From: an uncultured Acidobacteriota bacterium
Lineage (GTDB): Bacteria > Acidobacteriota > Blastocatellia > RBC074
Reading direction: 5' to 3'
NCBI GenBank assembly: GCA_902825875.1
Contig: CADECP010000033.1
Span: 18,088 to 82,087 of the forward strand
Length of the DNA stretch: 64,000 bases
Shown: piece after piece, positions 45,994-54,730 of the stretch
Layout: each line of letters begins with the position of its first letter
Position numbering within the stretch: position 1 is the stretch's first letter
Notes under the pieces: model-generated
The model's database searches: none
What the model saw: the letters and a program-made list of their open reading frames with translations, nothing else
What the model was told of the DNA's origin: nothing
Made by a program: the position numbers and the translations under genes

Positions 45994-46040
45994 AAACCGC
46001 AGGGTGAGGCATTAATCGGCTTCATCTTGCGGTTGTTTTT
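45994..46040. terminator. Bidirectional terminator between the DUF2911 and Clp-like genes
   Basis: AAACCGCAGGGTGAGG pairs imperfectly with CTTCATCTTGCGGTT, followed by GTTTTT, between convergent genes. Confidence 0.7.
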
Positions 46041-49000
46041 ACCGAATCAAATCGAAATCGCCGCCGAGCACTCGTTCGATCTTCCCAGTGCGCCAGTTGC
46101 GAATGCTGTCGCGCACCAGCGGCGAAGGCGTTTCTCGGTAACGACGGACGATCACCAGCTTTTTGTCGCCAAGCCGGTCGAACGATTCGCGTGCCAGCCG
46201 AGCCAACGTTCCGGGCGTGTCGCCAACCGGTTCGTCAGGCATATCGGCGACGCGAACGCGAGCTTTGAAACGATTGAAATTTCCTTCCTTGCGCGGAGTT
46301 TCCAACACGTGAAATCCCGCTTCGGGCGCGAGGATCGAAAAGGCTCCGTAGCCGGAAACCGTTGCCAGCCAGCGGAGCGGTTGTCGGTCGTTGCCGATGG
46401 TTTGTTCTATGACTTCAAGCTTCATTTTCCGCCGCGCCGCCCATTGTTCGTACATTCCGATCAACTGTTGAGCGAACAAATCGCTTTCCGTCGGATCGAG
46501 TCCGGTGTCGCGCCCGCTTTCAATTTGCAGAAAAGCTTCGCGCGGACGATTGTCGGCCAGATCGTCGCAAGCGATTTCCAGCAGGTAAATTTGCTGCGCC
46601 AACCGTTTGGTCAAATCCGAAGAAAAGAGTTTTCGCTTTTCCGGTTCAGTTCCCAAGATGCGCCGCAACAGGGAATCGCCCGAACGCAAACCAACTTCGA
46701 TGCGATCCATGTATTCGACCAGCCCCAGCACGCTGAACCTTGCTGGAGAATTCCAAAAGCCTTTTGCAGAAGTTTGCAGCAACGCCGAATTCTTTTTCGC
46801 CTGCCAGTCTTCGGATTCGATTTCATCCACCAACCGCTCGAAAGCGTCTTTCAGAAATTCGACTTCTGCCGGAGTGCCGCGAGCGTCCAGCGCGATCTCT
46901 TCCAACTGACATTCGGCGTCGGTTTCTTCATTGGTGAGAGCTGGAACTTCGGGCGGATTCGGATCAACGAATTCGACCTGGATTGCTTTGCCGTCGCTGC
47001 GAACGAACAAAAACTGATCGCCATCGGGAAGCTGGTGATTGACTATGCTCATTGCCAACGGCGACAACAGGTACTGCTCAATCGCGCGTTTCAATGGGCG
47101 CGCACCCAAGTCTGGCGTGAAGCCTTTGTCGAGCAGAAATTCAAGCGCCGATTCGTCCCATTCCACAGCCCAGTCGCGGTTTCGCAAACCGCGCCGATGC
47201 ACCACGTCGCGCAATTCCTTTTTCAGCAAATCGCGCATCACGCCGCGGTTCAGCGGACGGAAAATGACTACGCGATCCAGCCGATTGACGAATTCGCGCC
47301 GGAACGTTTTGCCAATCGTGCGTTCGACCATTGCCTGACTGAATCCGGCGGTATCCTGAAAACCGACGCTCATGCCGTGCGGAATCGCCGCTCCCAAATT
47401 GGAAGTCAGAATGATGATCGAATGCCGAAAGTCAGCGGTGTAGCCGCGCCGGTCGGTCAGGCGGCCATCGTCGAACACTTGCAAGAACAAATCCCAAACG
47501 CTGATGTCGGCTTTTTCAAATTCGTCCAGCAAGATGACCGAAAACGGTTGGCGGCGAATCTGATTGACCAGCGCAGTTTGCCCGGCGACTTCTTCGGTTT
47601 CGCCGATCAAACGACCAAGCCCGCTGCCGGTTTGTAGTTCGCTCATATCAATGCGAATCATTCGCTCTTCAGAACCGAACAAGAAACGCGCCAACGTTTT
47701 GGCGATTTCGGTTTTGCCTGTGCCGGTCGGCCCCGCGAACAGGAACACGCCTTGAGGTCGTTTCGGATCGGTGACGCCTGCCTTAATCATCGCCACTCGT
47801 TCAATCAGGCAATCAACCGCTTCGGGCTGACCAAGCACGCGCGACTGGAAATAATCGCGCAGCGCGTCCAAATCCAGGCCGTGCCGATCGTCCAGAATGC
47901 TCAGCGGCAGGCCGGTCAGTTGAGACAACGTCACCAGCAAATCGTCGAGCGTGATTTTGAACGAAGCGTCAGGATTCAGCGCCGACAGTCGTTGGCGTGT
48001 CAGCGACAGGAATTGCAGCAAATTGCCCGGCGATGCTTTTTCGCCCAAAAACTGTTTCGACAGTTGAAAAGCTTCGGACAGGGTTTGATTGGCAATCAGC
48101 TTGTTGTCGTCGGAACGTTGAGACGGGCTGTAATGTTCGACCCACTGCCGAGCCAGCGCCAACGTCTTTTCGTCATTCAACGAATGGACGCGAACGGTTT
48201 CCAGTGTTGTTCGCACGCGCGGTTTGGCTTGCAGCAATCGTTCGTAGGCCGCCGGTTGCGTTTCGCCCAGCATGACGATTTCGCCGCTTTCGATGCGCGA
48301 AAAGATTTGATCCAGCACTCCGGCTTGCTGGTATTTGTGCTGGCCTGCCCACAACAAATCCTGAAAGTTCGGCACAAACCACAACACTTTTTTCTGGCGG
48401 CTCAACTGGCGCAACAGATTTTGAATGCGGCCTTCCAGTTCGCCGATGAACACCTGGCCAGCCGTCAATTCGTTGGCGCTGGATTCAAAAATCATCCAGC
48501 CTTCTTGCTGCAACCGGCGGGCAAGCGCGCGAACCAGCGCCGTTTTGCCTACGCCGGATTCGCCGACCAGCAACACGGAATGCGGAATTTTCTTTTGTAT
48601 CGCCGATTCGACTTCGTTGACCTGTTCGATCAGGTAATCGTGTTCGATCAACAATTCGCGTCGGGTTTCAGCGTCGCGGCTCCAGATGCTGCCGATGCCG
48701 CGCAGAAACAGAGACAAGCGATGTTGCTGCGTCTGTTCCAGCATTCTGCCGACGAGCGGTTCGCCGATTTCGCGCAGAGCCGTTTCCAGATTTTCCGCCT
48801 GGTCGTCTTCGGTCACCAGATTCAGTTCATCGCCGAAATCCGGGTTTTCTCCGGCGGCGATGCGGGCTTCGATGAATTCGCGCAGCAATTGAATGGTAAT
48901 TGACGAACGCCAGGCCAGGCTGACGCGCGCCATTACTGCTCCGATTTGAGGACGGCTGGTGTGTTTGGCCAGCGCGCGAAAGGCAAAATACACCGGCCAA

Positions 49001-49413
49001 TATCCCAGGTTCGGCGTCAGGTTGATGATGGGATCAAAAATGTCCTGTTCGACGGTTTCGCGCCGAGCCAACGCTTCCAGCGCCATACAGCAAATGACAC
49101 CGTTGGTTCCGGCAACGTAATTCAGCAAGTCGGCTGTGGAATAAGTTTCGGACGACAGCAATTTTATGCCGCGCTCGAATTCGGCGTGCGAGAGCAGGTC
49201 TTTTGGGTGCGCGCTTTGATCGAAGTAGCTTTGCAGCGATTCGGCGATTTTATACAAGTCGCCCGATTCGTCGCCGGGTTGGTTGACGGACGGAGCAAGA
49301 GACGATTGCTGGTCGGCGTTGGCGGGCAGAGACGCCAAAATTATCCGGCGAAACAACAGGCCAACCGCAAAACCGCCCAGTAGCGTAATCACAGCAATGA
49401 TAAAAGTCGTCAT
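46039..49413 (-). CDS. Membrane-anchored ClpA/B-like AAA+ ATPase with C-terminal release-factor-like domain
   Basis: 1124 aa from ATG 49413. Seen: one N-terminal TM (residues 3-22), a helical domain replacing Clp_N, AAA1 with Walker A GESGVGKTALVRAL (about 286-299) but no Walker B acid pair (KKVLWFVPNFQDLL), AAA2 with GPTGTGKTEIAKTL (about 562-575), VILLDEFEKADIS and LTSNLG. The C-terminal 250 residues follow the E. coli RF2 order: KGFWNSPARFSVLG, FLQIESGRDTGLDPTESDLF, QLIGMYEQWAARRKMKLEVI, VSGYGAFSILAPEAGFHVLE, and the RF tail DSIRNWRTGKIERVLGGDFD. The GGQ loop and the stop-codon reading loop are missing. Lies 26 bp after the NUDIX/MBL gene. Role unknown; ribosome-linked protein quality control is one guess. 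Confidence 0.85.
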   Translation of the reverse strand: MTTFIIAVITLLGGFAVGLLFRRIILASLPANADQQSSLAPSVNQPGDESGDLYKIAESLQSYFDQSAHPKDLLSHAEFERGIKLLSSETYSTADLLNYVAGTNGVICCMALEALARRETVEQDIFDPIINLTPNLGYWPVYFAFRALAKHTSRPQIGAVMARVSLAWRSSITIQLLREFIEARIAAGENPDFGDELNLVTEDDQAENLETALREIGEPLVGRMLEQTQQHRLSLFLRGIGSIWSRDAETRRELLIEHDYLIEQVNEVESAIQKKIPHSVLLVGESGVGKTALVRALARRLQQEGWMIFESSANELTAGQVFIGELEGRIQNLLRQLSRQKKVLWFVPNFQDLLWAGQHKYQQAGVLDQIFSRIESGEIVMLGETQPAAYERLLQAKPRVRTTLETVRVHSLNDEKTLALARQWVEHYSPSQRSDDNKLIANQTLSEAFQLSKQFLGEKASPGNLLQFLSLTRQRLSALNPDASFKITLDDLLVTLSQLTGLPLSILDDRHGLDLDALRDYFQSRVLGQPEAVDCLIERVAMIKAGVTDPKRPQGVFLFAGPTGTGKTEIAKTLARFLFGSEERMIRIDMSELQTGSGLGRLIGETEEVAGQTALVNQIRRQPFSVILLDEFEKADISVWDLFLQVFDDGRLTDRRGYTADFRHSIIILTSNLGAAIPHGMSVGFQDTAGFSQAMVERTIGKTFRREFVNRLDRVVIFRPLNRGVMRDLLKKELRDVVHRRGLRNRDWAVEWDESALEFLLDKGFTPDLGARPLKRAIEQYLLSPLAMSIVNHQLPDGDQFLFVRSDGKAIQVEFVDPNPPEVPALTNEETDAECQLEEIALDARGTPAEVEFLKDAFERLVDEIESEDWQAKKNSALLQTSAKGFWNSPARFSVLGLVEYMDRIEVGLRSGDSLLRRILGTEPEKRKLFSSDLTKRLAQQIYLLEIACDDLADNRPREAFLQIESGRDTGLDPTESDLFAQQLIGMYEQWAARRKMKLEVIEQTIGNDRQPLRWLATVSGYGAFSILAPEAGFHVLETPRKEGNFNRFKARVRVADMPDEPVGDTPGTLARLARESFDRLGDKKLVIVRRYRETPSPLVRDSIRNWRTGKIERVLGGDFDLIR

Positions 49414-49438
49414 GGTTTCAGGCTGAAGTCGGTAAAGC

Positions 49439-50974
49439 TCAAACTGCAAGAGCGAATTCGGTTTCGGTCACGGCCAGCGCGCGTCCGTCGGCGATCAATT
49501 TTTCCAGATGCGCGCGCACGGAAAGTTCGGCCAGTTGGTGCATCGCCGCTGGCGTGTCGGTGTAAACAGCTTTGACTATTTCCGCCGGAGTCCGCGCGCC
49601 TGCGGTCATTGCGGCGACAACCATCTCTTCGCGCGCCAAACGATGCGCGATGTATTCTTCGATCTTGCCGCGCGAATCGGCCAGCACTGGTCCGTGGCCG
49701 GGCATCAACGCCGTCAACTTCGGCAAATCCAAATACCTCCGCAATGAAACCATGTATTCGGTCATGTTTCCTTCGGGCGGAGCGATGACGACGGTGCCGA
49801 AACCTACGACGCAATCGCCCGTAATCAAAGTGCCTGTGCGTTCTTCGTAAAAACTCAAATGCCCGCGCGCGTGTCCCGGAGTCCACAACGCGCGCAATCG
49901 CCACGTCAGGCCGGACGATTGTTCGTTGAGTTCAATCACCTCGTCGTCTTCAATCAAACGATCAACCTTCACCTCGCCGTTTATCGCCTCAGCAGTTAAC
50001 CGATGCGTCGCTACAGGCAGGTTGAATTTCTTTGCCAGATGATTGACTCCGCCGATGTGGTCTGGGTGCAAATGCGTGATGATGATTTCGCGTATGCGAC
50101 GGCCTTGTTTTTGGAACCGTTCAATCACAGCGTCCAGTCGAGCCTGCTCTTCCGTGTAAGGCGAACCCGGATCAATCACCACCATTTCGTCGCCGCCGAT
50201 GATGAAACAGTTCGTGTGTGTTGCCGGAGGAATCGTCGGTGTTCGCAGCGCGCACAAATAAAAACCTTTTCGCATCTCGACGCGGCTTTCCCAATGGTCG
50301 CGTTCGTGTTGCGGAACATTCAGCATGCGCTCGGCAAAATCGTGAACGCCTTCGGACAGCGCCTGCATCGCCACGGTGATCGGCGTGACAATGACGCAAT
50401 CGCCGTCAATCCATTTTTGCAAGGCCTCCGCCGGACGCAGCCATTCGCCGTCTTCCAGTTCGCCGGTGATGATTTCGGTTTCCTGACCTTCGGGCAGCCA
50501 CGCGGAAAAGAACCGCGTGTCGTATCGGCGCGGCATCGAAGCCGGAGTCACCCAACGCGGAGCTTCTTTCAACAAACTGGCATCGAGTGTCAGGCCTTCG
50601 CCGGCCAGCAGGTCTTTGAAAGTGATTCGGTCAGCGGCGAGTTCGGCTCGGAGTTCGGCTCGGCGTTCGGCAGAAAGCCGTTCGGCTCCGCAAGCGATCA
50701 GCGCGCCGGTTTCTTCAAAAATTTCGCGGATGGCTGCCACGCGCATGACTCCGGTCATTTCGTCTGCGGAATGCGGAATGTTTTCAATCGGGATTTCGTG
50801 ATCGCCCGCGTCTCTCTGGCCGCCGGGAAAGGCATGATAGCTGGCCATAAACCTGAGCGTGCGAGCGCGTTTGACCCAAAACACTTTCGGATCGTCAGGA
50901 TCGCGCAGCAAAATCATCGCCGCCGCGTCTTTCGGAATGACTGGGGAAGTAACAGGAGTGACCGCTGAACTCAT
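49439..50974 (-). CDS. NUDIX hydrolase fused to an MBL-fold metallo-hydrolase
   Basis: 511 aa. N-terminal NUDIX domain (about 10-215): AAMILLRDPDDPKVFWVKRA, AFPGGQRD, and a degenerate NUDIX box VAAIREIFEETGAL. C-terminal MBL domain (about 245-500): NCFIIGGDEMVVIDPG, the metal motif THLHPDHIGG, WTPGHARGHLSFY, LITGDCVV and MPGHGPVL, followed by a LACTB2-like winged-helix tail. The same chain may therefore hydrolyse a nucleoside diphosphate derivative and a thioester or phosphoester. Cotranscribed with the Clp-like gene. Confidence 0.88.
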   Translation of the reverse strand: MSSAVTPVTSPVIPKDAAAMILLRDPDDPKVFWVKRARTLRFMASYHAFPGGQRDAGDHEIPIENIPHSADEMTGVMRVAAIREIFEETGALIACGAERLSAERRAELRAELAADRITFKDLLAGEGLTLDASLLKEAPRWVTPASMPRRYDTRFFSAWLPEGQETEIITGELEDGEWLRPAEALQKWIDGDCVIVTPITVAMQALSEGVHDFAERMLNVPQHERDHWESRVEMRKGFYLCALRTPTIPPATHTNCFIIGGDEMVVIDPGSPYTEEQARLDAVIERFQKQGRRIREIIITHLHPDHIGGVNHLAKKFNLPVATHRLTAEAINGEVKVDRLIEDDEVIELNEQSSGLTWRLRALWTPGHARGHLSFYEERTGTLITGDCVVGFGTVVIAPPEGNMTEYMVSLRRYLDLPKLTALMPGHGPVLADSRGKIEEYIAHRLAREEMVVAAMTAGARTPAEIVKAVYTDTPAAMHQLAELSVRAHLEKLIADGRALAVTETEFALAV

Positions 50975-51172
50975 CGTTAAAGCCTTAGTTTTGAATTGGA
51001 TTTGAAAGCGGGCGCAGCTTAATCAATTTTCCAGTGACTGGCAAAAACATGGATTGCGGCGACTCGGCGCAGCTTTGGCATTCGCCGCGACAAATGCCAT
51101 TGTCAGGAAATCTGTAGCCGCGAACGAAAAGCGGCGACGAGTCCCCGCACTCCAAGACAACAAAGATAACAA

Positions 51173-51979
51173 TTAGCTGGTTTGCTGAACGACGATCTTG
51201 CGGTCGGTCGGATATCCGGCTGCGGTGAACGTGTCGCGGATCAGGCGATTGGTGTCGAAATAAACCTGCCAATAATGATCGGTGTGGCAATACGGGCGAA
51301 CGCACAGGACCGGGCCGGTCAGGCTAAATTGCAAAATCTCCACGTCCGGCGCGGGAGAAGCGACGACGTTCGGAATTTTGCCCAAGCCGTCTTTCAGCAA
51401 CTTGATGGCTTCGTCGTGATTTACCGAATGGTCAATCGTGGCGGTCAGGTCAACGCGGCGATACGGCGAGGCTGAAAAGTTCTGAATCGTATCGGAAAAA
51501 ATCTTGTTGTTGCCGACAAAAGTTTGCACGTTGTCAGGCGTTTGAATTGTCGTCACGAACAATCCGATTTCCTGCACTGTTCCGGTGACGCCTCCGGCAG
51601 TGATGAAATCGCCCACTTTGTACGGGCGCAAAATGACCAGAAAGGCTCCGGCGGCGAAGTTCGTCAGCAAGCCGCCCCAGGCTGCGCCGATGGCGATTCC
51701 GGCTCCGGCCAGCAGCGCGGCAAAGGTAGTGGTTTCGACTCCGAAATAACCCAAGATCGAAATCACCAGCGCGATGTTCAACAGTACGCCGACAATGTTG
51801 CCAAGATAGCGTTGAATCGTGGAGTCAACTTTTTGCGCTTCCAGACCGCGCCTCATCAACTTCACCACCACGCCAATCAGCCAACGGCCAAGCAAATACA
51901 GAACAACCGCAGACAGGATTTTCAATCCGGCAGTCATGACAATCGTGATGATCGAATTCGTGATTTGATTGATGTCCAT
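51173..51979 (-). CDS. Small-conductance mechanosensitive channel (MscS family)
   Basis: 268 aa from ATG 51979. Three N-terminal TMs (about 10-35, 55-80, 85-110), the pore helix TM3 with Gly/Ala pattern (ALLAGAGIAIGAAWGGLLTN, FAAGAFLVILRPYKVGDFI) and a cytoplasmic beta-domain (GTVQEIGLFVTTIQTPDN). Releases solutes on hypo-osmotic shock. Confidence 0.93.
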   Translation of the reverse strand: MDINQITNSIITIVMTAGLKILSAVVLYLLGRWLIGVVVKLMRRGLEAQKVDSTIQRYLGNIVGVLLNIALVISILGYFGVETTTFAALLAGAGIAIGAAWGGLLTNFAAGAFLVILRPYKVGDFITAGGVTGTVQEIGLFVTTIQTPDNVQTFVGNNKIFSDTIQNFSASPYRRVDLTATIDHSVNHDEAIKLLKDGLGKIPNVVASPAPDVEILQFSLTGPVLCVRPYCHTDHYWQVYFDTNRLIRDTFTAAGYPTDRKIVVQQTS

Positions 51980-52000
51980 AATGGTTCTCTCTGAAATTGG

Positions 52001-52027
52001 GTGTGACAATTTGAAAAATTGTCACAC
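52001..52027. repeat. Palindrome GTGTGACAATTT/AAATTGTCACAC
   Basis: Perfect 12-bp arms with GAA loop, in the gap between the barrel gene and mscS; relative of 10729-10753. Confidence 0.75.
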
Positions 52028-52036
52028 GATTTGAGT

Positions 52037-53530
52037 TCACTTCATCCACTTCAATTCCAGCACAACGCGGTCGCGGGAATCGAAGTAGCCGAAAATGTTC
52101 GTTTGTTTACCACCAAGAAAATCTGCGCTGACGCCAACGCTCCAATGATCGCCGAAGGTTTTTGTCAGTTTCGGGCGAACCATGAACTGCCGCTGGTTCA
52201 ATCCGGTCAAAACGAAAAACTCCGGCCTGAGCGTATCGCGTAAAAAGTTCGTGCGAAAGAACACCGAAGCCAGATGGTTGTTGCGTGGAAACAGCAACCG
52301 GCTTTGCGGCGCGTTGATGGATTGAAGAAAGTATTGCCCGCTCACCCACAGCCAGGTGTTCGCCGACCAGTCCAAACCGGTGACGCTGGAAAATAAGCCG
52401 AACTTTTCATAGCCGCTTTTGATCGGAAAGCCCGTCACGGCTTGAGGCTTGTTGCGATTCCAACCGGCTTCCATTCGCAAGACGACGGAACCGAAATTCG
52501 TCGCGGCAGTTCCGCCGAAAACTTCCTTGCGGTCGAAACGCGGTTTGAAAACGACGGTTGGCAAAGGTTCATTCGGTTTGAATTCAATTCCGCGCACATA
52601 ACTGGTCGGCGTGTCTTCCCATCCGTAAAAGTAATTTCCGGTTAAATCCCAACTGCCGATGCTGCGACTGTAGCGCGCGCCGCCCTGCGAAGATTTCAAT
52701 TGATACGCCGGGCGTTGAGTTGATTCAACGCGGGTTGAAAAAGGCGGCAAATTGCTCTGTGCCGCGCCGATCAAACCCAGCCCGAAGTTGCTGCCCAATC
52801 CGAATTCGTTTTCGACTCCGGGCAAACGCGAAGGCGCGAAGTATGGAACCCAGACCAATTGCAACGAACCTTTTTCAACTGGTACATCGGCGCGAGCCAT
52901 CCACAGCGGACGGCGCGAGTCGAGAAAATCTTCCAGAATAAACTCGCGGTAATCCAGCGGATTGATGACATCCAGCACGCGCAACCCGTCGGCTTGCCCC
53001 CAGACGACTTGCTGTAAGCCAAGCTTCAAATTCACCTTTTTGACTTTGCCATCCAGCAACACCTGACGCGGGTCAATCCAGACAGATTTTGGGAATCCCA
53101 ACCGCTCAACCGGATCGTAATGCGCGCGCCCTTCCAGCGTCAGTCGCCAATCGTCGGAGATTTTGTAAATGCCTTTGGCGTCAATGAAGCTGCGCGACAT
53201 TTGAAAAACGCGCGGTTCGTCTGTGCGAAAACCAGTGCGGTTGCGAATTGAAAACGACCATTGCCAATTGGAAGGCTTGGCTTCCGGTTGAGAGGGCGGC
53301 TCTTGAGTCGGCGAAGAACTTGTTTGTTCGGATTGCTGACTGAAGCAGGGAACCGCGAGCAGGCAAAGCGTCGAAAGCAGAATCAGGCATCTCGCCCAAG
53401 TTTTTTCACCGCAGAGGCGCAAAGAGCGCAGAGGAAGCGCAGAGAAAAACACTCTGCGAAACCTTTGCGTTCTCTGCGTCTCTGCGGTGAAGAAAAATGT
53501 TCTCACCCGGTTTATTTCAACCCACTTCAA
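52037..53530 (-). CDS. Outer-membrane beta-barrel protein, DUF1302-like
   Basis: 497 codons from a TTG at 53530; GTG 53506 also possible. Seen: signal sequence (CLILLSTLCLLAVPCFSQ), then beta strands with LQQVVWGQADGLRVLDVINP, the block that makes DUF1302-type barrels recognisable, and alternating aromatic strands to the end (YFDSRDRVVLELKWMK). Channel or exporter function unknown. About 30 codons before the signal peptide (TAETQRTQRFRR, ALPLRSLRLCGEK) encode a dispersed repeat, so the original start was probably replaced. The ORF overlaps the end of the EamA gene by 14 bp. Confidence 0.72.
   Translation of the reverse strand: MKWVEINRVRTFFFTAETQRTQRFRRVFFSALPLRSLRLCGEKTWARCLILLSTLCLLAVPCFSQQSEQTSSSPTQEPPSQPEAKPSNWQWSFSIRNRTGFRTDEPRVFQMSRSFIDAKGIYKISDDWRLTLEGRAHYDPVERLGFPKSVWIDPRQVLLDGKVKKVNLKLGLQQVVWGQADGLRVLDVINPLDYREFILEDFLDSRRPLWMARADVPVEKGSLQLVWVPYFAPSRLPGVENEFGLGSNFGLGLIGAAQSNLPPFSTRVESTQRPAYQLKSSQGGARYSRSIGSWDLTGNYFYGWEDTPTSYVRGIEFKPNEPLPTVVFKPRFDRKEVFGGTAATNFGSVVLRMEAGWNRNKPQAVTGFPIKSGYEKFGLFSSVTGLDWSANTWLWVSGQYFLQSINAPQSRLLFPRNNHLASVFFRTNFLRDTLRPEFFVLTGLNQRQFMVRPKLTKTFGDHWSVGVSADFLGGKQTNIFGYFDSRDRVVLELKWMK
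53406..53490. repeat. CACCGCAGAGGCGCAAAG-type inverted repeat at the barrel gene's N-terminus
   Basis: Left arm TCACCGCAGAGGCGCAAAGA (53406 onwards) and right arm CTCTGCGTCTCTGCGGTGA (ends 53490). This repeat type, translating as LRSLRLCGE, is widespread in several environmental phyla. Confidence 0.88.
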
Positions 53531-54566
53531 CTACCTTCTCCTTCTTCTCTCTGGTCAAGTAAAACGCCAACAGCATTCCGACAATCGCCAGCGCCGCAAT
53601 TATCAATGCCTGCATCAATGAAATCGGCAAGTAGATAATCAGCACGCCGACCAGCATCACCGAAGCAGCGATCAATTTGTCGCTGATGTTTTTCTCTTTG
53701 AAAACCATCCAGCCCAGCAAAATCACCAGAATGATTCCGGCGCGTTTGATGCTGATGGTGTAAACGACTGCGATGTAATTGTGCGACGACAATTGGAAAA
53801 TCAGCGCGACGGCTTCCAGCACTCCGGCCAGCACCACCCAGAACGGAACCGAACGAATGACTTTTCCCGCGTCGGCTTTGCGAGCAATCAACAGCACGGT
53901 GAAGAAAGCGCACATCCCCAAACCGAAGGCTGTCGCCTGAACGAAAGCGTCGGTCATTCGCACCAGCCGAGCGTCTATCGGATTGGAAATTGCGTTTACA
54001 AACGCGACCACCAGCATGTAAAAACATCCGCGTTCCCGCCAGATGGCTTTGATTGGCTCCAGCCAGCCTTTTGAAAACAACAGCCGATGCATGGCTAATG
54101 AACCGACGACGATCAACAATACTCCCACGCCTTTTTCCAGCGAAGTTCCTTCGCCATTTACATACCAACCCGTGACGATCAAAAACACCGGCGTGAAAGA
54201 AATGTACGGCATGCACAACGAAATCGGCGTTATCTGGATGGCCCGGAAATACAGCAGCGTCGAACCGGCGACCAGTAAAACTTCAATCGTCAGGTAGATC
54301 AAATATGTCGGCCAAGGCCCAAGCAACAATCCATCAACGCCGAAAAATTCTCCGCCGTCGTTGCGAAAGTGCGGAGCGTTGCCGCTCATCACGCGCCAGC
54401 CCAGCGCCGCCAGAAAAGCCAGAGCAGCAAAGAATCGAATCCAAAATGTAGAGGCAAAGAGTTCGTGATCGTCTACGACTTTTTTTGCAGAGATGTCTTT
54501 GACGACATTGCTGATCGAAGTGCAGCCTGCCATCAACAATCCCACGGGCGAGAGATTTTCAGCCAT
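53517..54566 (-). CDS. DMT-superfamily (EamA-like) transporter
   Basis: 349 aa with about ten TM helices. Seen: LLVAGSTLLYFRAIQITPIS, VGVLLIVVGSLAMHRLLF, KRAGIILVILLGWMVFKEKN and a final helix IIAALAIVGMLLAFYL. The KRAGI...FKEK block is typical of EamA-type exporters. Substrate unknown. Confidence 0.82.
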   Translation of the reverse strand: MAENLSPVGLLMAGCTSISNVVKDISAKKVVDDHELFASTFWIRFFAALAFLAALGWRVMSGNAPHFRNDGGEFFGVDGLLLGPWPTYLIYLTIEVLLVAGSTLLYFRAIQITPISLCMPYISFTPVFLIVTGWYVNGEGTSLEKGVGVLLIVVGSLAMHRLLFSKGWLEPIKAIWRERGCFYMLVVAFVNAISNPIDARLVRMTDAFVQATAFGLGMCAFFTVLLIARKADAGKVIRSVPFWVVLAGVLEAVALIFQLSSHNYIAVVYTISIKRAGIILVILLGWMVFKEKNISDKLIAASVMLVGVLIIYLPISLMQALIIAALAIVGMLLAFYLTREKKEKVVEVG

Positions 54567-54663
54567 TTAAGTTCCTTTTTGTGAATGTGATGAAGTGCGA
54601 AATGCGGCGCGCATCTTACAGGCGATGACAGTTGACGGCAATCGGCGATAAAGGTGTCACAAC

Positions 54664-54691
54664 TTGCTTCGATGATTTGCTGGGCTATACT
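54664..54691 (+). promoter_or_regulatory. Sigma70-type promoter for the MetE-like gene
   Basis: TTGCTT, 16-bp spacer, TATACT, 39 bp before the GTG start. Confidence 0.55.
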
Positions 54692-54730
54692 GCGCGCCAC
54701 TTTCAAACCTAATTTTCCCGGAGGAATTTT

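Noticed and set aside
45991..47637. 548-codon open frame on the plus strand opposite the Clp-like gene
   Set aside because: It is the mirror of a clearly coding AAA+ gene with intact motifs; biased third positions keep the opposite strand open. No family resemblance and no ribosome site.
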